Shown here: positions 38,531 to 47,321 of the stretch, piece after piece
How positions within the stretch are numbered: position 1 is the first letter of the stretch
Layout: each line of letters opens with the position of its first letter
From: Lysobacteraceae bacterium P
GTDB taxonomy: Bacteria; Pseudomonadota; Gammaproteobacteria; Xanthomonadales; Xanthomonadaceae
Length of the DNA: 64,000 nt
Reading direction: 5' to 3'
Assembly: GCA_005503055.1 (NCBI GenBank)
Contig: SCOX01000011.1
Span: forward strand, 62,001-126,000
Made by a program: the position numbers and the translations under genes
The notes under the pieces: generated by a model
What the model was told of the DNA's origin: nothing
What the model saw: only the letters and a program-made list of their open reading frames with translations
The model's database searches: none

Positions 38531-39235
38531 TCAGTGGTTGCGCACCAGGATGACGGTGACGTTGTCCGAACCGCCGCCGTCCAGCGCCGCGGCGACCAGC
38601 GTGTCCACGCATTCCTGGGCGCTGCAGTCGGACTGCGAGAGCACGCGCGAGATCCCGCGGTCGTCCACTTCTTCCGTCAGACCGTCGCTACACAGCAGCA
38701 GTTGCATGCCGGACTTGAGCTCGCCGGTCATGGTCTCGACGTTGAGGTTGCGCGGATCGGTCACGCCCAGCGCCTGCGTCACCACGTTGCGGTGCGGATG
38801 GCTGCGGGCCTGCTCCTGAGTGATCGCGCCATTGGCGATCAGTTCCTGCACATAGCTGTGGTCCTGCGAAAGCTGGGCCAGGTGGCCCTCACGCCACAGA
38901 TAGACGCGACTGTCGCCGACCCACGCCACTTCGAACCGGTTGTTGGCGATGCGCGCGGCGACGACGGTCGTGCCCATCGGCAGCGCATCGTTGCGGCGCT
39001 TGGAGGTGCGGATGATCTCCTCGTCGGCGATGCGGATGGCCTGCGCCAGCGGCGTCCCGTCGCGGATCTCGCGGACGATGGTCTCGCGTGCCAGCGCGCT
39101 GGCGACTTCTCCGTACTCATGACCGCCCATGCCGTCGGCCACCAGCCACAGCCCGAGCTCGCCGTCACCGTAGTAGGTGTCTTCGTTCAGCTCGCGGCGC
39201 AGGCCGACGTGCGTTTGGTGTCCGAATTCGATCAT
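38531..39235 (-). CDS. PP2C-family serine/threonine phosphatase (Stp-like)
   Basis: A 234-residue metal-dependent phosphatase with the ordered PP2C motifs: RRELNEDTYYGD, VADGMGGH, WVGDSRVYL, LCSDGLTEEV and GGGSDNVTVIL. Soluble stand-alone members usually reverse Hanks-type Ser/Thr kinases. No kinase gene is nearby in this window, so partner and process are open. Convergent with dnaQ. Confidence 0.92.
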   Translation of the reverse strand: MIEFGHQTHVGLRRELNEDTYYGDGELGLWLVADGMGGHEYGEVASALARETIVREIRDGTPLAQAIRIADEEIIRTSKRRNDALPMGTTVVAARIANNRFEVAWVGDSRVYLWREGHLAQLSQDHSYVQELIANGAITQEQARSHPHRNVVTQALGVTDPRNLNVETMTGELKSGMQLLLCSDGLTEEVDDRGISRVLSQSDCSAQECVDTLVAAALDGGGSDNVTVILVRNH

Positions 39236-39569
39236 GCGTCGGTGGGTTCGCGGCGTCGGGTCTTTCAGGCGGTAACGGAATGATCGGGGCGCGGCGGCCG
39301 CGAGGCAAGGAGCGGTGGCGGGGTGGGGCAATGCGGCGCGATGGGGTAGAGGCCAGGTCGAAGCGCCGAAGCTTCGAAGTGCCGAGGCGCCGAAGCGCCG
39401 AAGCGTGGACTCACGCTTGCACCGCAAGACGACACGGGGATGGACTCGCGCCATCCATGGCGTTCGCCTTCCGGCGCTGCGCGCCTCCAGGCAGCCGTTC
39501 GGCTGTCCAAACCGGCAGTCCTGCCGATTTGTCGAACCAGAGGGTTCGAACCAAGCCCCGCTCACCATC
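39236..39569. other. Gene-free stretch upstream of the PP2C gene
   Basis: No gene is supported. Bases about 39358-39412 hold repeated GAAGCGCC/GAAGTGCC/GAGGCGCC nonamers, including the palindrome CGAAGCTTCG. The rest is unremarkable and should include the promoter of the phosphatase gene. Confidence 0.6.
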
Positions 39570-39703
<134 letters not shown>

Positions 39704-39801
39704 GGGTGCAGTGAGCCGGCAATTCTACGGGGCGCGCGGGCGCGCGGCAAGCCGTGTCGAGTGCCGGCTACACTGTAGCCCCCTGAATGAACGGCCCCGT
39801 C

Positions 39802-40209
39802 ATGTCCGAAATCCTCGTCCCGGTCTCCTTTGGCGAATTGCTCGACAAGATCGCGATCCTGCAGATCAAGTCCGAGCGCATGACCGACCCCGCCAAGCTG
39901 GAGAACGTCCGCAACGAGCTGTCCGCGCTGGAAAAGACCTGGATGGCGCACCCGGCCGCCGGCAACGACATCGCCCGCCTGCGCGCCGACCTCAAGGCCG
40001 TCAACGAACGCCTGTGGGTGATCGAGGACGACATCCGCATCAAGGAGCGGGCGCAGTCCTTCGACCAGGAATTCATCCGTCTGGCCCGCGCCGTCTACTT
40101 CGAGAACGACGATCGCGCGCGGATCAAGAAGGACATCAACCTCGCACTGGGCTCGGCCTACGTCGAAGAGAAGTCCTACCAGGACTACAAGACCGGCGAC
40201 GCACCGTAA
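39802..40209 (+). CDS. DUF6165-like protein
   Basis: A 135-residue charged, helical protein starting MSEILVPVSFGELLDKIAIL, an opening I recognise from the DUF6165 family, which has no known function. It has no signal peptide or membrane segment, and much of residues 25-100 could form helical bundles or coiled coil. An in-frame ATG at 39787 would add five residues. Its position next to LPS-core genes suggests an envelope-polysaccharide link, which is only inference. Confidence 0.75.
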   Translation: MSEILVPVSFGELLDKIAILQIKSERMTDPAKLENVRNELSALEKTWMAHPAAGNDIARLRADLKAVNERLWVIEDDIRIKERAQSFDQEFIRLARAVYFENDDRARIKKDINLALGSAYVEEKSYQDYKTGDAP

Positions 40210-40258
40210 GACCAGGATCGCTCGTCGTCCCGGGGACGGCGGGCGGTTTGCGGATGCG

Positions 40259-40609
40259 TCACCGGGCCAGCGCGAACGCCGCCACCGCGAACGCCAACAC
40301 CGCCGTCGCGGCTGCGCCTGCGGCCACCCATTGCATCAGCTGTAGTCGCCGCTCCTGCTCCGCCTGCTGGCGGCGCAGGTCGAGGATCGTGTTTTCCAGC
40401 TGAGCGGACGCCTGTTTCAGCGCCGACAGCGTCTGCTCCATTTCACTCGCCAGGGTGCGGATCGCCAGGTCGTTGCGATCGACCGCGTCCTGCAGCTCGC
40501 GGATCTGCTGCGGAATCTGCGAAGGCTCGCGGCTACGGGTGAACATCGGCCTGGCTGCGCGAATCAGTTCCGGCAGCAGCGGCGCGACGATGGTGAACCA
40601 GGCGGCCAT
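40259..40609 (-). CDS. Small coiled-coil protein with C-terminal membrane anchor
   Basis: A 116-residue protein I cannot assign to a named family. Residues about 32-90 form a heptad-rich coiled coil (DLAIRTLASEMEQTLSALKQ and onward), and residues about 92-115 are a hydrophobic Ala-rich helix. The ATG overlaps the stop of the upstream GT9 gene, so it is co-translated with it. It may scaffold or regulate at the inner membrane; no function is shown. Confidence 0.75.
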   Translation of the reverse strand: MAAWFTIVAPLLPELIRAARPMFTRSREPSQIPQQIRELQDAVDRNDLAIRTLASEMEQTLSALKQASAQLENTILDLRRQQAEQERRLQLMQWVAAGAAATAVLAFAVAAFALAR

Positions 40610-41712
40610 CAGCGTTCCTCATGAGGTGCCGGCGCGGCCTGGTCGGCGCAGTAGCGCTCGAATGCGGCGATGGCGTCGTCGACGGTGATCAGGTCCATGA
40701 CGCCGGCATGTTCGATCTTCGTGCCCCAGCGCAGCTCCGAGGCCGGCGTGCCGAGGTATTTGCGCGCCGCGTCGTCGTAGCGGTCCACGCAGTAACGACG
40801 GTCGCTGTACGGTCCGCTGCGCGCGGGATTGCTCGCCGCATGCAGGCCCAGCACCTTGGTGCCCATGGCATTGCCGATGTGCATCGGGCCGGAGTCGGGT
40901 GCCATCAGCAGTTGGCCGCGTTCGAGCAGGGCAGGCAATTGCTTGAGCGTGTCCTTGCCGATCAGGTCGAGCGCCGGCTGGCGCATCGCCGCGAGGATCG
41001 CATCGCCGGTGCTGCGCTCCAGCTCGCTGCGTCCGCCGCACAGCACCACGCGCCAGCCACGACCGACGGCATGGTCGGCGACGGCCGCGATGCGCTCGGC
41101 AGGCCAGTTGCGCAGCGCGTGGCTGGAACACGGCGAAACCAGCAAGGTCGGCACATCGTCCTGGGGCCATTGCGCGCGCGCCCACTCGCGCGCCTCGTCG
41201 GGCACCGGCAGGTCCCAGCGCACGCGCTCCTGGCGCAGGCCCAACGGTTCGCAGAAACTGCCGATCGCATCGAGCACGTGGATGCCGGGACGATCCCGGA
41301 TGCGTTCGTTGATGAAGAGCCCGTGCAGGTCTTTCGAACGCGAGCGGTCGTAGCCGATGCGTCGCCGCGCCGGAACGAAGGCCGACAGCAGGTTCGCGCG
41401 CGCGGCGACCTGCATCTGCAGCAGGACATCGAATCGTCGCGCATCGCCCAGGCGCCGGCGCAGTTCCGCGCGCAGGGCGCGCATGCCGGCCAGGCCGGTC
41501 TTCTTGTCGTATTCGACGAAGTCCACGCCCGGCAGCCCGGCCAGCAGTCGGTGTTCGCCCTTGCCGATGATCCAGGTCAGCCGCGCCTGCGGCCACGCTG
41601 CCTGCAGCGTGCGCACCAGCGGTACGACATGGGTCACGTCGCCCAGCGCCGACAGTCGCAGCAGGCAGATCGAAGTGGGCGCAGGGACGGCGATGGAGGA
41701 TGCAGGGGGCAC
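40609..41712 (-). CDS. GT9 glycosyltransferase (LPS heptosyltransferase-like)
   Basis: A 367-residue GT-B enzyme opening ICLLRLSALGDVTHVVPLVR, the typical start of WaaC/WaaF/WaaQ heptosyltransferases. The C-terminal donor site has SPCSSHALRNWPAERIAAV and APDSGPMHIGNAMGTKVLGLH. It would add a sugar to the LPS inner core in the cytosol before export. The GTG start is chosen as the only suitable codon before the conserved opening; this leaves only 22 bp to the divergent kdkA start. Confidence 0.87.
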   Translation of the reverse strand: MPPASSIAVPAPTSICLLRLSALGDVTHVVPLVRTLQAAWPQARLTWIIGKGEHRLLAGLPGVDFVEYDKKTGLAGMRALRAELRRRLGDARRFDVLLQMQVAARANLLSAFVPARRRIGYDRSRSKDLHGLFINERIRDRPGIHVLDAIGSFCEPLGLRQERVRWDLPVPDEAREWARAQWPQDDVPTLLVSPCSSHALRNWPAERIAAVADHAVGRGWRVVLCGGRSELERSTGDAILAAMRQPALDLIGKDTLKQLPALLERGQLLMAPDSGPMHIGNAMGTKVLGLHAASNPARSGPYSDRRYCVDRYDDAARKYLGTPASELRWGTKIEHAGVMDLITVDDAIAAFERYCADQAAPAPHEER

Positions 41713-41734
41713 GTGAATTGCTAGACTCCGGCGA

Positions 41735-42484
41735 ATGACGGGGTTCGATGCTGCCGAAGAGATGACACCGTTCCGCGACGACAGCGGGTACGGAGCCATT
41801 CTGTTCGACCGTAACCGGGTGCGGCAAGCGAGCCCGGAGTGGTTCGTGCCTTCCTTCTGGCAGCAGCGCGCGCGCCCGGTGGAGAGTGGAGGGCGCGGTG
41901 GCGCGTGGTTCGTCGATGCGCCCTTCGGCCCGGCCCTGCTGCGCCGCTACCTGCGCGGCGGCATGGCGGCGAAAGTCAGCCGCGACCGCTATTGGTGGCA
42001 CGACGCCGCCAGCACGCGCAGCTTCGCCGAATTCCGTCTCACCCGCGCGATGGCCGAAAAGGGCGTACCGGTGCCGCGGCCCATTGCCGCCTGCTACCGC
42101 CGCGACGGCATGTTCTACCGTGCCGCGATCCTGCTGGAGCGCCTCGACGACGTGCGCTCGCTGGCCGACCGCGCCGCGGTGGCCGGCGACGGCGCACCGT
42201 GGGAAGAGGCCGGCCGGCTCGTCGCCCGCGCCCATCGGGCGGGGCTCGACCACGCCGACCTCAACGCCCACAACCTTCTGTTCACGACCACGGGGCGAGG
42301 CTGGGTCATCGACCTCGACCGCGGCCGCCTGCGGATTCCCGCCACGGGATGGCGCATGCGCAATCTGGAGCGGCTCAAGCGCTCGCTGCTGAAGCTGCGC
42401 GGGACGCGGCCCGTGGACGAGGTGGAACGGGATTTCGGCCGCCTGCGCGCGGCCTATGATCGGGCCTGGGAACGAGGCTACTGA
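41735..42484 (+). CDS. kdkA: 3-deoxy-D-manno-octulosonic acid (Kdo) kinase
   Basis: A 249-residue protein of the KdkA/RfaP family, the same length as in Xanthomonas. It phosphorylates Kdo of Kdo-lipid IVA using ATP. The kinase-fold features are [18 protein letters not shown], the Glu/ATP region [14 protein letters not shown], the catalytic loop [14 protein letters not shown] and the metal Asp in [13 protein letters not shown]. Divergent from the GT9 gene, probably sharing a very short promoter region or using promoters inside the genes. Confidence 0.94.
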   Translation: MTGFDAAEEMTPFRDDSGYGAILFDRNRVRQASPEWFVPSFWQQRARPVESGGRGGAWFVDAPFGPALLRRYLRGGMAAKVSRDRYWWHDAASTRSFAEFRLTRAMAEKGVPVPRPIAACYRRDGMFYRAAILLERLDDVRSLADRAAVAGDGAPWEEAGRLVARAHRAGLDHADLNAHNLLFTTTGRGWVIDLDRGRLRIPATGWRMRNLERLKRSLLKLRGTRPVDEVERDFGRLRAAYDRAWERGY

Positions 42485-42485
42485 G

Positions 42486-43244
42486 ATGACGTGGCAACTG
42501 CGTCTGCATGGCGTCGGCAATGCGTCGGCGGTCGAGCTAGGCTCGGCGATGGCGACCATCGAGCGCGATGGCGCGCCGTGGCTGACCATCGACTGCGGCG
42601 GCGAAGGCCTGACGGCGTACCAGGCGCATTACGGCGACATGCCGCGCGCGCTGTTCGTCACGCACACCCACCTGGACCACGTCGCCGGATTCGAACGCCT
42701 GTTCGTCGCCAGCTATTTCGATGAGCCGCGACGTGGACGCGTGCGGCTGTATGTGCCCGCGCCGGTCGTGCCGCTGCTGCACCAGCGCGTGGGCGACTAT
42801 CCCAATGCACTGGCCGAAGGTGGCGTGAACTTCTGGGATGCATTCCAGGTGATTCCCGTCGGCAATTCGTTCTGGCACGACGGCGTACGCCTGGAGGTGT
42901 TTCCCACGCGCCACCACTGGCCGGAAACCGCCTATGGCCTGCGCCTGCACGGCAGCGTGGTCTGGACCGGCGACACGCGCCCGATTCCCGAAATGCTCGC
43001 CCGCTTCGCCGATGCCGGCGAACTGATCGCGCACGACTGCGCGCTGCACGGCAATCCCTCGCACAGCGGCATCGAGGACCTGGAGCGCGAGTACTCGTCC
43101 GAGCTGCTCGCACGCTGCCTGCTCTACCACTACGGCAATCGCGAAGAGGGCGAGATACTCGCCGCACGCGGTTATCGCGTGGCGCACCCCGGGCAGGTCG
43201 TTGGCCTCGCCGTGCCCACCGCGACGATCCTGGAAACGGCATGA
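42486..43244 (+). CDS. MBL-fold metallo-hydrolase
   Basis: A 252-residue metallo-beta-lactamase-fold protein with the motif THTHLDH, a second His in FPTRHHWPETAYGLRL, and VVWTGDTRPIPE and AHDCALHGNPSHSG as later ligands. This layout resembles RNase Z/ElaC-like and phosphodiesterase branches rather than glyoxalase II. The substrate is unknown. It follows kdkA by one base and overlaps moaA (ATGA), so it may be part of a kdkA-MBL-moaA transcript. Confidence 0.85.
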   Translation: MTWQLRLHGVGNASAVELGSAMATIERDGAPWLTIDCGGEGLTAYQAHYGDMPRALFVTHTHLDHVAGFERLFVASYFDEPRRGRVRLYVPAPVVPLLHQRVGDYPNALAEGGVNFWDAFQVIPVGNSFWHDGVRLEVFPTRHHWPETAYGLRLHGSVVWTGDTRPIPEMLARFADAGELIAHDCALHGNPSHSGIEDLEREYSSELLARCLLYHYGNREEGEILAARGYRVAHPGQVVGLAVPTATILETA

Positions 43245-44278
43245 ACGCCGCCACGCAGACGCACGTGCCGCTGGCGCCCGCGTTGCCGCTGGATCTGCGC
43301 GGCCGGCCGTTGCGCGACCTGCGGTTGTCGGTGATCGAGGCCTGCAATTTCCGCTGTCCCTACTGCATGCCGGCCGACCGCGTGCCGGACGATTACGGTT
43401 TCGACGCCGCGACGCGCTTGTCGTTCGACGAGATCGAAACGCTCGTGCGCGGATTCGCGCAGCTTGGCGTGAACAAGCTGCGCATCACCGGCGGCGAGCC
43501 GTTGCTGCGCAAGGGCCTGGCGACGCTGATCGAACGGCTGTCGCGCATTCCCGGCCTCGACGACATCGCACTGACCACCAACGGCTCGCTGCTGGCGACG
43601 CAGGCGCGTGCCTTGCGCGACGCCGGACTGAGCCGGATCACGGTGAGCGTGGACGCGATGGATCCGACGCGGTTTCGCCAGATGTCGGGCGGCCGCGGCG
43701 AGATCGCTCAGGTTCTGGCCGGCATCGAAGCGGCGAGGGCAGCGGGCTTCGAGTCGATCAAGATCAACTGCGTCGTCGAACGTGGCATCAACGACGACCA
43801 AGTGCTGCCGCTGCTCGCGCATTTCCGCGGCACGGGCCACGTCGTGCGTTTCATCGAGTTCATGGACGTGGGCACCTGCAACGACTGGTCGCGCGAGCGC
43901 GTCGTGCCCTCGGCCGAACTGCGCGACCGCATCGCCGCACGCTGGCCGTTGCGCGCGCTGGAAGCCAACTACCGCGGCGAAGTCGCTTCGCGCTATGCGT
44001 TCGAGGACGGGCAGGGCGAAGTCGGCTTCGTCAGTTCGGTGAGCGAACCGTTCTGCGGCGATTGCCACCGCGCCCGAGTCTCCGCCGACGGCCGCCTGTA
44101 CACCTGCCTGTTCGCCGGCGACGGACACGACCTTCGCCCGGCGTTGTCGCAGGGCGTGGATGCACTGCGCGAACGCGTGGGCACGGTGTGGGCGCGACGC
44201 GGCGACCGTTACAGCGAGATGCGCGGCGCGGCGAGTGCCTCGCGCAAACACGTAGAAATGTTCCTGATTGGTGGGTGA
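43241..44278 (+). CDS. moaA: GTP 3',8-cyclase MoaA (molybdopterin synthesis)
   Basis: A 345-residue radical SAM enzyme that starts molybdopterin synthesis from GTP. The N-terminal cluster motif is CNFRCPYC, the SAM motif is TGGEPLL, and the C-terminal second cluster is in [21 protein letters not shown]. The protein ends in the conserved Gly-Gly needed for activity. The last codons GGT GGG TGA begin a repeat that is shared with the end of moaD. Translation starts on the stop of the MBL gene. Confidence 0.96.
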   Translation: MNAATQTHVPLAPALPLDLRGRPLRDLRLSVIEACNFRCPYCMPADRVPDDYGFDAATRLSFDEIETLVRGFAQLGVNKLRITGGEPLLRKGLATLIERLSRIPGLDDIALTTNGSLLATQARALRDAGLSRITVSVDAMDPTRFRQMSGGRGEIAQVLAGIEAARAAGFESIKINCVVERGINDDQVLPLLAHFRGTGHVVRFIEFMDVGTCNDWSRERVVPSAELRDRIAARWPLRALEANYRGEVASRYAFEDGQGEVGFVSSVSEPFCGDCHRARVSADGRLYTCLFAGDGHDLRPALSQGVDALRERVGTVWARRGDRYSEMRGAASASRKHVEMFLIGG

Positions 44279-44685
44279 GGCAGGCCGCTTGCGCGGCACT
44301 GCCGCGCGGCCTGCCGAACGCCCGGCCATGAATGGCCGGGCCGGGCTTTCCGGAGCCGGACGCGTACCGCCATGGACGGCAACGGTGACCATCCTAAGAC
44401 GATCCTTGCGCGGCACTGCCGCGCGGCCCGCCGAACGCCCGGCCATGAATGGCCGGGCCGGGCTTTCCGGAGCCGGACGCGTACCGCCATGGACGGCAAC
44501 GGTGACCATCCCAAGACGATGTTTGCGCGGCACTGCCGCGCGGCCTGCCGAACGCCCGGCCATGAATGACCGGGCCGGGCTTTCCGGAGCCGGACGCGTA
44601 CCGCCATGGACGGCAACGGTGACATCCCAAGACGATGCTTGCGTGGCACTGCCGCGGCCAGCCGAACGCCCGGCCATGGATGCAA
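44269..44685. repeat. 117-bp tandem repeat between moaA and moaC
   Basis: Units begin TTGCGCGGCACTGCCGCGC at 44289, 44406 and 44523, with a truncated fourth at 44639; spacing is 117, 117 and 116 bp. Each unit holds palindromes GCGCGGCACTGCCGCGC and CCCGGCCATGAATGGCCGGG plus GCCGTCCATGGCGG-type sequence. The lead-in 44269-44313 equals 45433-45477 base for base and starts inside the last moaA codons. No gene is supported in the 436-bp gap. Confidence 0.9.
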
Positions 44686-44714
44686 CACGCCGCCCCCACC
44701 GCCACAATGCCCGC

Positions 44715-45203
44715 ATGAAGAAGCCCGCAAAGAAGCTCACCCACCTGGACCCGAAGGGCCGGCCTGCGATGGTCGACGTCTCCGCCAAGGAGACCACCGC
44801 GCGCGAGGCCCGCGCCGAATGCCGGGTGCGCTTCCCGGCGGATGTGGCCAGGCAGCTGCGGGCCTCCGGCCTGAAGAGCGCGAAGGGCGGCATCGTCGAG
44901 ACCGCGATCATCGCCGGCACGATGGCCGTCAAGCGCACGCACGAACTGATCCCGTTCTGCCACCCCCTGCCCATCGACGGCTGCCGTCTCGATATCGATT
45001 GGGACGGCGAAAACGCACTGCGGATCGAATGCGCGGTGAAGACCATGCACCGCACCGGCGTCGAGATGGAAGCGCTGACCGGCGCCACCGTCGCCGCGCT
45101 CACCGTTTACGACATGTGCAAGGCGCTGTCGCACCGCATCGTGCTCGGCCCGGCGAAATTGCTGGGCAAGCGGGGCGGTCGCCACGATTTCGGAGCGACC
45201 TGA
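44715..45203 (+). CDS. moaC: Cyclic pyranopterin monophosphate synthase MoaC
   Basis: A 162-residue enzyme acting right after MoaA. The opening [25 protein letters not shown], the substrate site [12 protein letters not shown] and the C-terminal MTVYDMCKA-like stretch ([14 protein letters not shown]) are diagnostic. The ATG was chosen by family start; upstream frame is repeat. It overlaps moaD by one base (TGATG). Confidence 0.96.
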   Translation: MKKPAKKLTHLDPKGRPAMVDVSAKETTAREARAECRVRFPADVARQLRASGLKSAKGGIVETAIIAGTMAVKRTHELIPFCHPLPIDGCRLDIDWDGENALRIECAVKTMHRTGVEMEALTGATVAALTVYDMCKALSHRIVLGPAKLLGKRGGRHDFGAT

Positions 45204-45442
45204 TGGCCCGCGTGAACGTGCTGTACTTCGCCAGCCTGCGCGATGCGGCGGGCGTGGCATCGGAAACCGTGGACGTCGACGGCAACCTGCGCGCCCTTTA
45301 CACCGCGTTGCGCGAGCGCCACGGCTTCGTCCTTCCGGTCGAACGCCTGCGCGTCGCGGTGGACGGCACATTCGCGCGCTGGGACGACGCGGTGCGCGAC
45401 GGCAGCGAGATCGCCTTCATCCCGCCGGTGAGTGGTGGGTGA
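45203..45442 (+). CDS. moaD: Molybdopterin synthase small subunit MoaD
   Basis: A 79-residue ubiquitin-fold sulfur carrier starting VNVLYFASLRDAAG and ending PPVSGG. The terminal Gly-Gly carries the thiocarboxylate that MoaE uses to make molybdopterin. The last two codons and stop are identical to the end of moaA and are part of a shared repeat. Coupled to moaC by overlapping stop/start. Confidence 0.95.
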   Translation: MARVNVLYFASLRDAAGVASETVDVDGNLRALYTALRERHGFVLPVERLRVAVDGTFARWDDAVRDGSEIAFIPPVSGG

Positions 45443-45600
45443 GGCAGGCCGCTTGCGCGGCACTGCCGCGCGGCCTGGCGAACGCCCGGCCATGGATGGC
45501 CGGGCCGGGCGATCCGGAGCCTGCAGCGCATCGCCAGGGACGGCATTGCGCCACCCGTAGCATCGCGACGGCGCGGCACTGCCGCGCGCCTGTCAAACGC
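45433..45600. repeat. Single diverged copy of the moaA-moaC repeat after moaD
   Basis: Bases 45433-45477 are identical to 44269-44313, and the match continues to about 45509 with two differences. Beyond that it drifts, with another GCGCGGCACTGCCGCGC hairpin at about 45572. It begins inside the moaD Gly-Gly codons. Confidence 0.85.
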
Positions 45601-45609
45601 CCACCTCAT

Positions 45610-45704
45610 CGTCATTCCAGCGAAAGCTGGAATCCATGTTGCTTCCTCGAGGAGGGCGTCATGCCATGGAGCAAAAATGGATTCCAGCTTTCGCTGGAAT
45701 GACG
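45610..45704. mobile_element. MITE-like palindromic element with 28-bp terminal inverted repeats
   Basis: The unit begins CGTCATTCCAGCGAAAGC and ends with the perfect reverse complement of its first 28 bases; 39 bases of unrelated sequence separate the arms. It shares its arm with the element at 4446-4595 and with the repeat blocks at 3.9 and 10.3 kb. It separates moaD from moaE. The rest of the gap to 45812 holds nothing recognisable. Confidence 0.5.
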
Positions 45705-45812
45705 GTCCCAGAGTGCTGGCAGAACTGGAATGACGGTTCATGAGAGATGGCAGAAGCGGCGTAGACCTCTCGTTCATTCGCCCTCGTCGCCCCCCGATGC
45801 CACAATCTCCCC

Positions 45813-46232
45813 ATGACCCGCTTTTCCCTCGCCCAAACCCCCATCGACACCGCTACGCTGCGCGCGCAGCTGCTCGACGATCGCGTCGGCGGCTATGCCA
45901 GCTTCGAAGGCTGGGTGCGCAACCACAACGACGGCCGCAACGTGCTCGGCCTGCGTTACGAGGCCTATGCCGCGCTGGCCGAAGCCGAAGGCGCGAAGGT
46001 GCTCGACGAAGCGTTGCAGAAGTTCGCCATCCTCGATGTGCGCTGCGTGCATCGCATCGGCGATCTGGCGATCGGCGAACTGGCCGTGTGGGTCGGCGTC
46101 AGCGCCGCGCATCGCGATGCCGCGTTTGCTGCCTGCCGATACGTCATCGACGAAGTGAAGGCGCGCGTGCCCATCTGGAAACACGAGCGCTACGCCGAAG
46201 GCGACGCCGGCTGGCTGCATCCCGAGGCGTAG
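45813..46232 (+). CDS. moaE: Molybdopterin synthase catalytic subunit MoaE
   Basis: A 139-residue protein with YASFEGWVRNHNDGRNVLGLRYEAY near the N-terminus, HRIGDLAIGELAVWVGVSA, and the catalytic-site Lys in VPIWKHERY. With MoaD it adds two sulfurs to precursor Z. It is separated from moaD by a repeat of about 370 bp, so it may need its own promoter. Confidence 0.95.
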   Translation: MTRFSLAQTPIDTATLRAQLLDDRVGGYASFEGWVRNHNDGRNVLGLRYEAYAALAEAEGAKVLDEALQKFAILDVRCVHRIGDLAIGELAVWVGVSAAHRDAAFAACRYVIDEVKARVPIWKHERYAEGDAGWLHPEA

Positions 46233-46261
46233 TTCTGACACACCCCTGAAGAGGTGCCGCG

Positions 46262-47272
46262 ATGATCCGTTTGATGCTGTTGTCCTTGTCCGTCGCCTCG
46301 ATGCTGTCCTGGTCCGCGCAGGCGTTGGCCACCGACCTGCTGGTCGGCAACAAATCGGCCGACACGGTGTGGCGCCTGTCTACCGCCGACGGTCGCAAGG
46401 TGGGCGAGTTCGCGACCGGGCAGGGGCCGCACGAGATCGTCGTCAGCTGCGACAACCGCTTCGCTCTGGTCAGCAATTACGGTGCCGCAACCGCGGGCCA
46501 TAGCATCACGGTGCTCGAACTGGGAAAGAAGGGCGCCACACGCACGATCGACCTGGGCGAGAACGGCAAGCCGCACGGCGTGCGCCTGTTGCCGGGCGAT
46601 TCGCGCGCGGTCGTCACCACTGAAGGTTCGCGCAAGCTGTTGCTGGTCGATGTCGGCGACGGCCGCGTCGAACATGCCATCGATCTGGGCCAGGGACGTG
46701 GGCACATGGTCGCGCTCGCGCGCGACGGCAAGTTCGCCTATGTCACCAAGATCGACACGGGCACGGTGAGTCGCGTCGATCTGGCCGCACGCAACAAGAC
46801 ACACGAAGTCGCCGCCGGTGCCGGCGCCGAAGGCGTCGCGGTGCACCCGTCGAGCGGCGAGGTGTGGGTGAGCAACCGCGAAGCCGGTACCGTCACCGTG
46901 CACGACCCGGCCACGCTGGCGATCCGCCACACCATCGCCAGCCCGGGCTTTCCGATCCGCGTGGTGTTCACCGCCGACGGCCGCACGGCGCTGGCGACGA
47001 ATGCACGCGCGGCGACGCTGTCGGTCATCGACACCGCGACGAAGCAGGTGACGCATACGGTGGCACTGTCGCGCGATGGCGCCGAATACCGCGAGACCAT
47101 GCTGGGCCGCGCCGCACTGCCGATCGGCGTCATCGCCGACCCGAAGCGTCCGCGCGTGTACGCCGCAATCAGCGGCGGCGACGAGATCGCGGTGATCGAC
47201 ACGACGCAATGGAAGGTCGTCGACCACTGGAAGACCGGCCGCGAACCGGACGCGCTGGGGATCGTGGAGTAG
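46262..47272 (+). CDS. Exported YncE-like beta-propeller protein
   Basis: A 336-residue protein with a signal peptide (cleavage near ALA-TD at residue 23). Repeated blades follow of the type LLVGNKSADTVWRLSTADG, GKFAYVTKIDTGTVSRVDL and GEVWVSNREAGTVTVHDPAT, giving about seven YVTN/NHL-like repeats. Such proteins are periplasmic or surface scaffolds, some binding DNA or metal cofactors; no catalytic motif is visible. The ATG has GAAGAGG upstream. Placement after moaE (29 bp) suggests but does not prove a link to a molybdoenzyme. Confidence 0.85.
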   Translation: MIRLMLLSLSVASMLSWSAQALATDLLVGNKSADTVWRLSTADGRKVGEFATGQGPHEIVVSCDNRFALVSNYGAATAGHSITVLELGKKGATRTIDLGENGKPHGVRLLPGDSRAVVTTEGSRKLLLVDVGDGRVEHAIDLGQGRGHMVALARDGKFAYVTKIDTGTVSRVDLAARNKTHEVAAGAGAEGVAVHPSSGEVWVSNREAGTVTVHDPATLAIRHTIASPGFPIRVVFTADGRTALATNARAATLSVIDTATKQVTHTVALSRDGAEYRETMLGRAALPIGVIADPKRPRVYAAISGGDEIAVIDTTQWKVVDHWKTGREPDALGIVE

Positions 47273-47321
47273 TCGATCCGGCCGACGCCTCCCCGGGTGC
47301 GCTTGGCTTACCCGGGCTACG

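Noticed and set aside
43200-43241. Molybdenum-cofactor riboswitch before moaA
   Set aside because: moaA starts on the stop codon of the MBL gene, leaving no leader.
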